The notes: generated from the letters alone by a model not told the origin. Counted from the stretch's first letter, positions 8,007-15,306 are shown. The stretch is DNA of 15,909 nucleotides from SFTH01 sp051878085 (GCA_051878085.1 JBJEJN010000061.1:1-15909); one strand, 5' to 3'. Numbers and translations are program-made.

Positions 8007-9479
8007 ATGAATATACAGCAGGCGACCCATCAGCTGGAGACGGCGGTGCGCTGCTACACGGCACGGGATGAAAATGGCATGCCGCTGGTTCCGCCCGAGG
8101 CCCAGCGGCCGCTGTTCCTGATCGGCCCGCCCGGCGTGGGCAAGACCGACGTGGTGGCGCAGGTCGCCCGGAGGCTGGGCGTGGGGCTGGTGAGCTACAC
8201 CATGACCCACCACACCCGCCAGAGCGCGCTGGGACTTCCGCAGATTCGCACGCGGCGCTTCGGCGGCGAGGAGCGCGCGGTCACGGAGTACACCATGTCC
8301 GAGCTGCTGGCCGGGGTGTACCGCTACATGGAGGTCAGCGGCTGCACAGCGGGCATTCTGTTTCTGGACGAGATCAACTGCGTGTCCGAGACGCTTACCC
8401 CGGCGATGCTGGAGCTGTTGCAGCACAAGCGCTTCGGCGAATACGCGCTGCCGGAGGGCTGGGTGATCGTGTGCGCGGGCAATCCGGAGAAGTACAATCG
8501 CGCGGCCCACGCCTTCGATCCGGTGACGCTGGACCGGCTGCGGGTGCTTCAGATCGAGCCCGACCTCGCCGCATGGCAGGAATACGCGGCGCAGCGGCAG
8601 GTGCATCCCTCGGTGCGGGGCTACCTGCGGCTGAAACCTGAGGACTTCTTCCGGGCCGAGGGCGAGCGCATCGTCACCGCGCGCAGCTGGATGAACCTGT
8701 CGGACATGATGCTGGCACTGGAGAAAAGCGGCGGCGCGGCGGATGTGCTGCTGTTCGGCCAGTACCTCCAATGCGGCGAGGTGGCGGAGCACTTTGCACT
8801 GTACCACGCGCTGTGCCGGGGCGTGGCTGCGGGCTTTTCGCTGGATGCCGTGCTGCAAGGACGCGACGAAGCCGCCGAGGCGCGCTTCGCACAGGCGGGC
8901 TTCGACGAGGCGCTGTGCGCGGCGATGCTGCTCAGCGACGCATTGAACAGTCGGATACGTGCTGCGGAGGAAACGCGCGAGCGCGCCCAGCGGCTGCGGT
9001 ACTTTGCCGAGGGCGCAATCCGGGAGCAGGGGAGCGGAACGATCATTGATGCTGCACGGGAGAACCTCAGTCGCATGGAGAGGGCGCTTGCGGTGCGCAG
9101 GTCGGTCAATGCCATCTCGTCCGATGCGGAAGCCCGGGAGCGCGCGCTGCACAGCGAAATCCGCGCATGCATCGCCGTCCTCTACGGCGCGGAGGATGCT
9201 CGGTCAGCGCTGATGGAGCAGCTTCGCCTCGCGGGGGAGGATGCAATGAACAAGCGCAAGGCGCTCGTTCGGGAGCTTTCGCACGCGCTGGACTTTGCGC
9301 AGCGGGCCTTTGCGGACGTGCACGTGCGGGTGATCTTCCTCTCCGAGCTGGAGCGCAATGAAACCACGCTGCGCTTCCTGAAGGCGAACCTTCCCGAGCC
9401 ATTGGAGGCGCTGCGCTCCGGCGCGGATCCCGATCGGCGTGCAAAGGCGCTGCGACAGGCGCTTGCGGGGGAAATCTGA
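8007..9479 (+). CDS. MoxR-type AAA+ ATPase
   Basis: This 490-residue AAA+ protein carries Walker A GPPGVGKT (40-47), Walker B ILFLDE (117-122), sensor 1 within CAGNPEKYN (N159) and an arginine-rich DPVTLDRLR segment just after it. The substrate loop after Walker A is rich in aromatic and Thr residues (SYTMTHHTRQSALGLPQ), as in MoxR proteins. The C-terminal 200 residues are predicted helical and charged, with no recognised domain. MoxR ATPases paired with a VWA protein remodel or activate other proteins, sometimes by helping metal cofactor insertion; the client here is unknown. ATG 8007 is preferred over the in-frame ATG 7983 because GGAGGT at 7995-8000 is spaced six bases from it and the earlier ATG lies inside the upstream gene. 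No terminator follows. Confidence 0.88.
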   Translation: MNIQQATHQLETAVRCYTARDENGMPLVPPEAQRPLFLIGPPGVGKTDVVAQVARRLGVGLVSYTMTHHTRQSALGLPQIRTRRFGGEERAVTEYTMSELLAGVYRYMEVSGCTAGILFLDEINCVSETLTPAMLELLQHKRFGEYALPEGWVIVCAGNPEKYNRAAHAFDPVTLDRLRVLQIEPDLAAWQEYAAQRQVHPSVRGYLRLKPEDFFRAEGERIVTARSWMNLSDMMLALEKSGGAADVLLFGQYLQCGEVAEHFALYHALCRGVAAGFSLDAVLQGRDEAAEARFAQAGFDEALCAAMLLSDALNSRIRAAEETRERAQRLRYFAEGAIREQGSGTIIDAARENLSRMERALAVRRSVNAISSDAEARERALHSEIRACIAVLYGAEDARSALMEQLRLAGEDAMNKRKALVRELSHALDFAQRAFADVHVRVIFLSELERNETTLRFLKANLPEPLEALRSGADPDRRAKALRQALAGEI

Positions 9480-9501
9480 CAAAATTAACATGAGAGCGCG
9501 G

Positions 9502-9530
9502 TTGACAGGGGCCGGATGGGATGGTATGAT
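9502..9530 (+). promoter_or_regulatory. Strong sigma-A type promoter upstream of the riboswitch
   Basis: A perfect -35 TTGACA (9502-9507) and a -10 TATGAT (9525-9530, 5 of 6) are separated by exactly 17 bases, and a TG at 9522-9523 gives an extended -10. Transcription would start near 9537, a few bases before the riboswitch aptamer. Confidence 0.9.
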
Positions 9531-9543
9531 AGAGCTACCTTCA

Positions 9544-9631
9544 ATGAGGGAGTAGTCAGCAGAGCGATCTGTGACAAGTCAACATGCATGGCCGCAACGC
9601 GGTCTGGCTTGGATTAAATGACCAGACTCAT
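9544..9631 (+). promoter_or_regulatory. yybP-ykoY family Mn2+ riboswitch aptamer
   Basis: The leader contains the yybP-ykoY hallmarks in order: P1 5' strand ATGAG (9544-9548), the invariant-type GGAGTAG loop strand (9549-9555), GTCAACAT (9578-9585), a GTCTGG..CCAGA arm, then AGA directly before the P1 3' strand CTCAT (9627-9631). P1 pairs perfectly (ATGAG with CTCAT). The class is known to sense Mn2+ and to sit before metal exporters, including P-type ATPases like the gene downstream. Assignment rests on recalled consensus and gene context, not on a covariance search. The P1 3' strand is shared with the terminator stem that follows. Confidence 0.87.
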
Positions 9632-9664
9632 GGATAGGATAGACCTATCCGTGAGTCTTTTTTT
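9625..9664 (+). terminator. Riboswitch-controlled intrinsic terminator
   Basis: GACTCATGGATAGG (9625-9638) pairs with CCTATCCGTGAGTC (9644-9657): 13 Watson-Crick pairs and one U-G pair, with loop ATAGA and seven T residues at 9658-9664. The 5' strand contains CTCAT, needed for aptamer P1, so the two folds exclude each other. Without ligand the terminator should form; with ligand P1 blocks it. Confidence 0.93.
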
Positions 9665-9701
9665 CTATCTTCTCACGGATGCACAGAAAGGGAGGAGTCA
9701 G

Positions 9702-12335
9702 ATGAAACTCTATTGCGAGGACGTGGAACGGGCGTTGGAACAGGCTCGGAGCAGCCGCAAGGGCCTGACCACTGCGGAGGCGCAGCAGCGGCTTGCGGCC
9801 AACGGCAGGAACAAGCTCGCCGAGGCGAAGAAGGATTCCCTCGTCAAGCGCTTCTTCATGCAGATGGCGGATCCGATGATCCTGATCCTGCTGGCGGCGG
9901 CGCTGGTCAGCGGCGTGTTGGCGGTGGTGGAGGGCGAGAGCTTCGCCGACGTCATCATCATCCTGGCCGTGGTGCTGATCAACGCCGTGCTGGGCGTGTA
10001 TCAGGAAAACAAGGCCGAGCGCGCCATCGAGGCACTGCAGGAGATGTCCGCTGCGACCTCCAAGGTGCTGCGCGACGGGAAAGTTCAGATTGTGCGCAGC
10101 GAGGAGCTGGTGGTGGGCGACGTGGTGCTGCTGGAGGCGGGAGATGCGGTGCCTGCAGACGGGCGGCTGATCGAGTGCGCCAGTCTCCAGATCGAGGAAT
10201 CGGCGCTCACGGGCGAGTCGGTGCCGGTGACGAAGCTCATCGACGCGATCAACCTGGCCCCGGAGGCGAAGGACGTGCCCCTGGGCGACCGGAAGAACAT
10301 GGTCTACATGGGTTCCAGCGTGGCCTATGGCCGCGGCGTTGCGGTTGTCACGGCCACCGGCATGGACAGCGAGATGGGCAAGATCGCCGATGCGCTGGCC
10401 AAGGCCGAGGACGGCCAGACCCCGCTGCAGTGCAAGCTGAGCCAGCTCTCCCGGGTGCTGACCTGGCTGGTGCTGGGCATCTGCGTGGTGATCTTCGGCG
10501 TGCAGCTGCTGCGCGCGGGCGGATTTACGCTGGATGCGATGGTCAATTCCTTCATGGTGGCCGTGTCGCTGGCGGTGGCCGCCATCCCTGAGGGCCTTGC
10601 GGCGGTGGTCACGGTGGTGCTGTCCATCGGTGTGACGAACATGTCCAAGCGCAACGCCATCATCCGCCGCCTGACCGCCGTGGAGACCCTGGGCTGCGCG
10701 CAGATCATCTGCTCCGACAAGACCGGCACGCTGACCCAGAACAGGATGACCGTGGTGGAGCACTTCGGCTCCGACGAGCAGCTGCTGGCCAAGGCCATGG
10801 CGCTGTGCAGCGACGCGGAGATGAGCGAGGACGGCGAGGTCACCGGCGAGCCCACCGAGGCCGCGTTGGTCGCCTGGGCGGGCAAGCTGAACCTGCCCAA
10901 GCCGGGACTGAAGGAGGCGCTGCCCCGCTGCGGAGAGGCACCCTTCGATTCCGGCAGAAAGATGATGTCCACGGTGCACAAATACGGCGATGCTTACATC
11001 CAGTTCACCAAGGGCGCGCCGGACATGGTGCTGGACCGCTGCACCTGCATGCTGAAGGACGGCGAAACCGTGCCCATGACCCAGACGGATCGCGATGCAA
11101 TCCTCGCCGCCAACAAGGGCATGGCGGATCGCGCGCTGCGCGTGCTGGCCTGTGCCCAGCGGACGTGGAATGAAATGCCTGCGTCCCTTGAACCCACCGA
11201 TCTGGAGCGCGACTTGTGCTTCATCGGCCTCACGGGCATGATCGACCCCGTGCGCCCGGAGGTGAAGGTCGCGATTCAGGAGTGCCGCAGCGCTGGCATC
11301 CGCCCCATCATGATCACCGGCGACCATGTGGACACCGCCGTGGCCATCGCGAAGGAGCTGGGGATCCTTACGGACGGCATGAAGGCCATCACCGGCGCGC
11401 AGCTGGACGAGATGGACGACGAGGCCTTCGGAAAGGCCTTCCGCGACATCTCCGTCTACGCCCGGGTGCAGCCGGAGCACAAGACGCGCATCGTCAACGC
11501 CTGGCGCGGCGCGGGCTACGTGACCGCCATGACCGGCGACGGCGTGAACGACGCGCCCTCCATCAAGTCCGCGGACATCGGCGTGGGCATGGGCATCACC
11601 GGCACCGACGTGACCAAGAACGTGGCGGACATGGTGCTGGCGGACGACAACTTCGCCACCATCGTCGGCGCGGTGGAGGAGGGCCGGCGCATCTACGACA
11701 ACATCCGCAAGGCCATCCAGTTCCTGCTGGGTTCCAACATGAGCGAGGTCATCGCCATCTTCGTGGCGACGCTGATGGGCTTCACCGTGCTCAAGCCGGT
11801 GCACCTGCTGTGGATCAACCTGATCACCGACTGCTTCCCGGCGCTGGCGCTGGGCATGGAGAAGGCCGAGAAGGACGTGATGCAGCGCAAGCCCCGATCC
11901 TCCAAGGAGGGCGTGTTCGCCGGCGGCATGGGCGTGGACGTGGCCTATCAGGGAGTTCTGGTCGCCGCGCTGACGCTGCTGAGCTACTTCCTGGGCCACT
12001 TCATGGAGAGCGGCGTCTGGGAGATCGCCAACAGCCCCGACGGCGTGACCATGGCCTTCATGACCATGTCCATGGCCGAAATCTTCCATAGCTTCAACAT
12101 GCGCTCCCAGCGCGGCAGCATCTTTGCGCTGGGCAACGTCAACAAAATGCTGCTGGGCGCGGCGCTGTTTACGCTGGTCGCAACCACCGCCGTGTGCGAG
12201 ATCCCGCTGCTGGCTATCGCCTTCGGCTTCACCAGCGTGAGCTTCGTGGAATATGTGGTTGCCATCGGCCTGGGCGCGTGCGTGGTGCCCGTGGTGGAGC
12301 TGGTGAAGCTCCTCCAGCGCCGGGCGAAGAAATAA
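9702..12335 (+). CDS. SERCA-like P-type cation ATPase, probable Mn2+/Ca2+ exporter
   Basis: This 877-residue type II P-type ATPase should pump divalent cations out of the cytoplasm. It has an N-terminal cation-ATPase domain, actuator TGES (170-173), phosphorylation motif DKTGT (D339), nucleotide-domain KGAPD (K437), and hinge GDGVND (612-617), plus about ten membrane segments. Residues equivalent to all seven SERCA calcium ligands appear: E297 in PEGL (TM4), N679 and E682 (TM5), N706, T709 and D710 (TM6) and E793 (TM8). The Mn2+ riboswitch upstream argues that manganese is a physiological substrate. ATG 9702 is chosen because AAAGGGAGGAG (9687-9697) precedes it; the in-frame ATG at 9618 lies within the aptamer and the frame would run through the terminator. 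Monocistronic, with a terminator 16 bases after the stop. Confidence 0.93.
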   Translation: MKLYCEDVERALEQARSSRKGLTTAEAQQRLAANGRNKLAEAKKDSLVKRFFMQMADPMILILLAAALVSGVLAVVEGESFADVIIILAVVLINAVLGVYQENKAERAIEALQEMSAATSKVLRDGKVQIVRSEELVVGDVVLLEAGDAVPADGRLIECASLQIEESALTGESVPVTKLIDAINLAPEAKDVPLGDRKNMVYMGSSVAYGRGVAVVTATGMDSEMGKIADALAKAEDGQTPLQCKLSQLSRVLTWLVLGICVVIFGVQLLRAGGFTLDAMVNSFMVAVSLAVAAIPEGLAAVVTVVLSIGVTNMSKRNAIIRRLTAVETLGCAQIICSDKTGTLTQNRMTVVEHFGSDEQLLAKAMALCSDAEMSEDGEVTGEPTEAALVAWAGKLNLPKPGLKEALPRCGEAPFDSGRKMMSTVHKYGDAYIQFTKGAPDMVLDRCTCMLKDGETVPMTQTDRDAILAANKGMADRALRVLACAQRTWNEMPASLEPTDLERDLCFIGLTGMIDPVRPEVKVAIQECRSAGIRPIMITGDHVDTAVAIAKELGILTDGMKAITGAQLDEMDDEAFGKAFRDISVYARVQPEHKTRIVNAWRGAGYVTAMTGDGVNDAPSIKSADIGVGMGITGTDVTKNVADMVLADDNFATIVGAVEEGRRIYDNIRKAIQFLLGSNMSEVIAIFVATLMGFTVLKPVHLLWINLITDCFPALALGMEKAEKDVMQRKPRSSKEGVFAGGMGVDVAYQGVLVAALTLLSYFLGHFMESGVWEIANSPDGVTMAFMTMSMAEIFHSFNMRSQRGSIFALGNVNKMLLGAALFTLVATTAVCEIPLLAIAFGFTSVSFVEYVVAIGLGACVVPVVELVKLLQRRAKK

Positions 12336-12351
12336 GCTCAGATGCAAATAT

Positions 12352-12393
12352 GAGTCCCTCGACAGACGATCTGCCGGGGGACTCGTTTTATTT
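12352..12393 (+). terminator. Terminator of the P-type ATPase gene, possibly bidirectional
   Basis: GAGTCCC (12352-12358) pairs with GGGACTC (12378-12384); an inner CAGA-CGA-TCTG helix extends the hairpin. GTTTTATTT follows at 12385-12393 on the plus strand. On the minus strand the hairpin comes directly after the tlyA stop, followed by the weaker tail ATATTTG, so it may also end tlyA transcripts. Confidence 0.88.
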
Positions 12394-13212
12394 CTCCTGC
12401 CGCATGGCCTCGTGAGCGCGGCGCACCAGCTCGCGGATTTGCTGCGCGTCGGGGATGGGCTGACGGCCATCGTCCGGGACGAAGTCGGCGAGGAACTCCA
12501 GGTTGCCGTCGCCGCCCTTGATGGGGGAGAAGTCCAGCGCGCGCACCCGCCAGCCGCACTCCGGTGCAAGCGAGATCACGTCCCGCAGCACGCGCTCGTG
12601 CACTGCGGGTTTGCTGACCACGCCCTTCTTGCCCAGCAGCTCCCGTCCGGCTTCAAACTGGGGCTTGATCAGGGAGATCAACCTGCCCTCGTCACCCAGC
12701 ACCTGCCGCAGCGCGGGCAGAATCTTCAGGATGGAGATGAAGGACACGTCCATCACGCCCAGCGTGGGCGCGGGGGCAAACATCTCCCGCTTCAGCGTCC
12801 GGGCGTTGGTCTGCTCCATCTTCACCACGCGCGCGTCGGCCTCGATCCGGGGATCCAGCTGGGCCGTGCCCACGTCCACCGCATAGATCTTCGCCGCGCC
12901 GTTTTGCAGCAGCACGTCCGTGAAGCCGCCGGTGGACGCGCCCACGTCGATGCAGACCATGTCGCGTACGTCCACATGGAAGCTGCGCAGCGCCTTCTCC
13001 AGCTTGAAACCGCCCCGGCTCACGTAGGGGCAGACCTCGCCCCGCACCTCCAGCGCTTCCTCCGGGCCCACCCGCTGCGCGGCCTTTTTCACCTGTGCGC
13101 CGCCTGCGTACACCAAGCCCGCCTCGATCAGCGCTCGGGCGCGCTCCCGGCTGGGCGCGAGTCCTCGCGCAAACAGCGCGACGTCCGCGCGCAGCTTCTC
13201 CGTCTCTGCCAT
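12388..13212 (-). CDS. tlyA: TlyA-family rRNA 2'-O-methyltransferase (S4-FtsJ protein)
   Basis: TlyA proteins methylate ribose 2'-OH groups of rRNA cytidines (C1920 of 23S, and in longer variants also C1409 of 16S). Some were first named haemolysins. The 274-residue protein has an N-terminal S4 RNA-binding domain (about 5-60), then an FtsJ-like methyltransferase domain: SRGGFKL with K70, the SAM loop DVGASTGGFTD (89-99), D155 in GVMDVSF, K183 in LIKPQFEAG and E239 in GNLEF, fitting the K-D-K-E catalytic set. The ATG at 13212 is supported by GGAGG at 13221-13225; an in-frame ATG 57 bases further upstream lies over the promoter and is rejected. It converges on the ATPase gene. Whether one or both rRNA sites are modified cannot be read from the sequence. 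Confidence 0.93.
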   Translation of the reverse strand: MAETEKLRADVALFARGLAPSRERARALIEAGLVYAGGAQVKKAAQRVGPEEALEVRGEVCPYVSRGGFKLEKALRSFHVDVRDMVCIDVGASTGGFTDVLLQNGAAKIYAVDVGTAQLDPRIEADARVVKMEQTNARTLKREMFAPAPTLGVMDVSFISILKILPALRQVLGDEGRLISLIKPQFEAGRELLGKKGVVSKPAVHERVLRDVISLAPECGWRVRALDFSPIKGGDGNLEFLADFVPDDGRQPIPDAQQIRELVRRAHEAMRQEK

Positions 13213-13240
13213 GCTTGTATCCTCCAAGTTTTCTGCTCCC

Positions 13241-13269
13241 AGTATACTCCATTTTCCAGGTCTTGCCAA
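13241..13269 (-). promoter_or_regulatory. Sigma-A type promoter of tlyA
   Basis: On the minus strand TTGGCA (13269-13264, 5 of 6) and TATACT (13246-13241, 5 of 6) are separated by exactly 17 bases. Transcription would start near 13234, leaving a leader of about 22 bases that contains the GGAGG ribosome binding site. Confidence 0.85.
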
Positions 13270-13312
13270 GCATGCCCCGGTGAAGCTGGAAATATGTGGG
13301 AATTTGCCAAAA

Positions 13313-13346
13313 TTGACTTGACGGATTTAAAGATTATATATAAAAT
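13313..13346 (+). promoter_or_regulatory. Promoter region of the CAP-domain gene
   Basis: Two overlapping -35 candidates, TTGACT (13313-13318) and TTGACG (13318-13323), sit above an AT-rich block. TTGACG with TAAAAT (13341-13346) has 17-base spacing; TTGACT with TATATA (13337-13342) has 18. The exact pair cannot be decided. The AT content stands out against the GC-rich surroundings. Confidence 0.72.
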
Positions 13347-13351
13347 AATTA

Positions 13352-13365
13352 TGAAATATATTTCA
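13352..13365. repeat. 14-base perfect palindrome downstream of the CAP-gene promoter
   Basis: TGAAATATATTTCA is a perfect inverted repeat. It begins six bases after the -10 candidate ending at 13346, so it would span the first transcribed bases. It could be an operator for a dimeric regulator, or chance in AT-rich DNA. Confidence 0.5.
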
Positions 13366-13394
13366 AATCCATTACAAAGGGAGCTGAAACACCG

Positions 13395-13826
13395 ATGAAA
13401 CTGAAAAAGATGCTTGCGCTGGTGCTGATACTGCTGCTGATCTTGGGCGCTGCCCAGGCGGCGACGCTGGTGACGGCGAACGCGCAGAGCGTGGTCAACC
13501 AGGTGAACCAGGAGCGCGCGAAGCAGGGTCTGAGCGCCCTGCGCGTCGACCCAAAGCTCACCGCCGCGGCGCAGATCCGCGCCAAGGAGATCGTTGAGAA
13601 GTTCAGCCACACCCGGCCCGACGGCACGAGGTGGTCCACGGTGTCCTCCGCCGCCTATGGCGAGAACATCGCCAAGGGACAAAAGACGGCGGACAAGGTG
13701 ATGGCGGCCTGGATGACCTCCAGCGGCCACCGCGCCAACATCCTGCGCGCGAGCTACGGCTCCATCGGCGCGGCCTGCGTCAAGTCCGGCGGCGTGTACT
13801 ACTGGGTGCAGCTGTTCGGCAGGTGA
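13395..13826 (+). CDS. Small secreted CAP/SCP-domain protein
   Basis: The 143-residue product is a signal peptide followed by a single CAP (SCP/PR-1) domain, similar to the bacterial YkwD-like group. Residues 1-22 form a typical signal: KLKK, a run of Leu/Ile, then AQA as the likely cleavage site. The mature part shows the CAP pattern: H72 in FSHTRPDG, E90 in YGENIAKG, H112 in WMTSSGHRANIL, and a closing YYWVQLFG strand; the two His and the Glu line the CAP cavity. Bacterial CAP proteins have no agreed single function; extracellular binding or spore/envelope roles are reported. SD AAAGGGAG precedes the ATG. It is monocistronic, divergent from tlyA and convergent with the MATE gene. It is short because it has no extra cell-wall or SH3 domain. 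Confidence 0.88.
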   Translation: MKLKKMLALVLILLLILGAAQAATLVTANAQSVVNQVNQERAKQGLSALRVDPKLTAAAQIRAKEIVEKFSHTRPDGTRWSTVSSAAYGENIAKGQKTADKVMAAWMTSSGHRANILRASYGSIGAACVKSGGVYYWVQLFGR

Positions 13827-13830
13827 TCCC

Positions 13831-13895
13831 CCTGCAAAGGGAAGCCCCGGCGGGAAAAATCCTGCCGGGGCCGCTTTATATTCCTGCAAATGGAA
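13831..13895. repeat. Imperfect 13-base direct repeat flanking the terminator
   Basis: CCTGCAAAGGGAA (13831-13843) and CCTGCAAATGGAA (13883-13895) match at 12 of 13 positions and bracket the terminator hairpin between the CAP and MATE genes. The second copy ends two bases before the MATE stop codon. Significance is unclear. Confidence 0.6.
13844..13881 (+). terminator. Intrinsic terminator of the CAP gene
   Basis: GCCCCGGCGGGA (13844-13855) pairs with TCCTGCCGGGGC (13860-13871), 12 pairs with one G-U, around a four-base AAAA loop, followed by CGCTTTATAT. It lies 17 bases after the CAP stop. The minus-strand tail (TTCCCTTTG) is poorer, but the hairpin may also serve the convergent MATE gene. 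Confidence 0.87.
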
Positions 13896-13896
13896 C

Positions 13897-15306
13897 TCAG
13901 CTCAGCTGCATGTCGCTGCCGGAGACGATGTTGTGAATCCACACGCCCTTCTTCACCAGCACCAGGCCGATGACGCCCTTGATCACGTCCAGGAAGCGCT
14001 CGCAGAGGAAGATCAGCACCACGCTCATGGCGGTGAAGTGGGTGAGGCAGTAGGCCAGCGGGATGCAGAGCACCCAGGTGAAGCCGCAGTCGAACAGGAA
14101 GGTGATGCCCGTCTTGCCGCCGGAGCGGATGATGAAGTACTCGCAGTTGCAGAAGGCGTTTGCGGGCATCATGCAGGCGCAGACCAGAATCAGCTTGCTG
14201 GCCAGGCTGCGCACGCTGGGCAGCACGTCGTAGAGCAGGGGAATCGCATGGGAGCAGGAGATCAGCGAAAGTCCGACGACCACGCTGATGGCGACGGAGA
14301 AGGCGATCAGCTTCCAGGCGTGATCCTTGGCGACCTCCACCTCGTCCGCGCCCAGATCCTGGCCGACGATGATGGAGGCGGCGGTGCCCATGGAGAAGAA
14401 GAACACGCTGAAGAGGTTGAACACGGTGGTGCTGATGCTGGTTGCCGCCACCACGTCCAGGCCGCGCAGGGAGTAGATCTGGTTCAGCGTGGCCATGCCC
14501 AGCGACCAGAGCAGCTCGTTCACCAGCAGCGGCATGCCCTTGATGGTGATCTCCTTCACCACCTGGCGGGGAATGGATAGCGTGCGGAAGAGCCCCTTGG
14601 CGAAGGGGTGCTTTTTGGCGTGGCTGTGGGTGTAGATCACGATGATGCCCAGCTCCACATAGCGGGACAGCACCGTTGCGATGGCCGCGCCCTGCACGCC
14701 CAGCTGCGGGAAGCCCAGCTTGCCGTAGATCAGCAGGAAGTTGAAGATCAGGTTGACGAACACGGCGATGATGCCCGCCAGCATGGGCAGGCGGGTCTCG
14801 CCGGTCTCGCGCAGGGTGCTGGCGTAGCTCTGGGCGATGGCGAAGGGCGGAAGTCCCAGCAGCATGAGGTTCAGGTACTGCAGGCCGTAGTGCAGCGTAT
14901 CCGCCACGCGCGCGGGGTCGCTGTCGTCGGTGAGGTACAGCAGCACCAGCTCCCGTCCCTTCAGCAAGAACAGCGCAATCGCACCCAGGGACAGCAGCAG
15001 GCCCGCGTAGAGCTTGTAGCGGCAGGACGCGCGCACGCCCTCCTGGTTGCCCGCACCGCAGTACTGGGCGGTGAAGATGCCCGCGCCCGAGACCGCACCG
15101 AACACGGCCAGGTTGAATACATAGATCAGCTGGTTCGCCACGGCGACACCCGAAAACTGGTCGGTGCCGATGCGGCCGACCATCAGGTTGTCCAGCAGGT
15201 TGACGAAGTTCGTGATGGCATTCTGCACGATGATCGGAACCACCACGGCCAGCACCATTGCATAGAACGCGCGGCTTCCGATCAGCTTGCGAAGCTTCGA
15301 GGGCAT
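13897..15306 (-). CDS. MATE-family efflux transporter
   Basis: MATE proteins are 12-helix membrane antiporters that export drugs or other organic cations using Na+ or H+ gradients; the substrate here is unknown. The 469-residue product is the normal length. The N-terminal half has the family pattern: helix 1 ending VPIIVQNAITNFVNLLDNLMVGRIG-type sequence (residues 24-48), then GVAVANQL, and SGAGIFTAQYCGAGN. The second half repeats it with GMPLLVNELLWSLGMATLNQ and VGQDLGA. A short charged C-terminus follows the last helix. ATG 15306 is preferred, with GGAGGT on the minus strand (15316-15321) upstream; an in-frame ATG 60 bases earlier has a hydrophilic, unlikely leader and overlaps the promoter candidate. 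The gene stands alone between two terminators. Confidence 0.92.
   Translation of the reverse strand: MPSKLRKLIGSRAFYAMVLAVVVPIIVQNAITNFVNLLDNLMVGRIGTDQFSGVAVANQLIYVFNLAVFGAVSGAGIFTAQYCGAGNQEGVRASCRYKLYAGLLLSLGAIALFLLKGRELVLLYLTDDSDPARVADTLHYGLQYLNLMLLGLPPFAIAQSYASTLRETGETRLPMLAGIIAVFVNLIFNFLLIYGKLGFPQLGVQGAAIATVLSRYVELGIIVIYTHSHAKKHPFAKGLFRTLSIPRQVVKEITIKGMPLLVNELLWSLGMATLNQIYSLRGLDVVAATSISTTVFNLFSVFFFSMGTAASIIVGQDLGADEVEVAKDHAWKLIAFSVAISVVVGLSLISCSHAIPLLYDVLPSVRSLASKLILVCACMMPANAFCNCEYFIIRSGGKTGITFLFDCGFTWVLCIPLAYCLTHFTAMSVVLIFLCERFLDVIKGVIGLVLVKKGVWIHNIVSGSDMQLS

Noticed and set aside
9618..9701. Earlier in-frame ATG for the P-type ATPase
   Set aside because: It lies inside the riboswitch aptamer and the added residues would be encoded by the terminator; the ATG at 9702 has a strong SD.
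9645..12569. Very long open frame on the minus strand opposite the P-type ATPase gene
   Set aside because: Its product is dominated by His, Gln, Gly, Asp and Ala with no recognisable domain, as expected for an antisense frame of a GC-rich gene; the plus-strand ATPase explains the conservation.
13213..13269. Earlier in-frame start for TlyA
   Set aside because: This stretch holds the -10 and -35 elements and the SD of the gene; the shorter form matches the family N-terminus (S4 domain).
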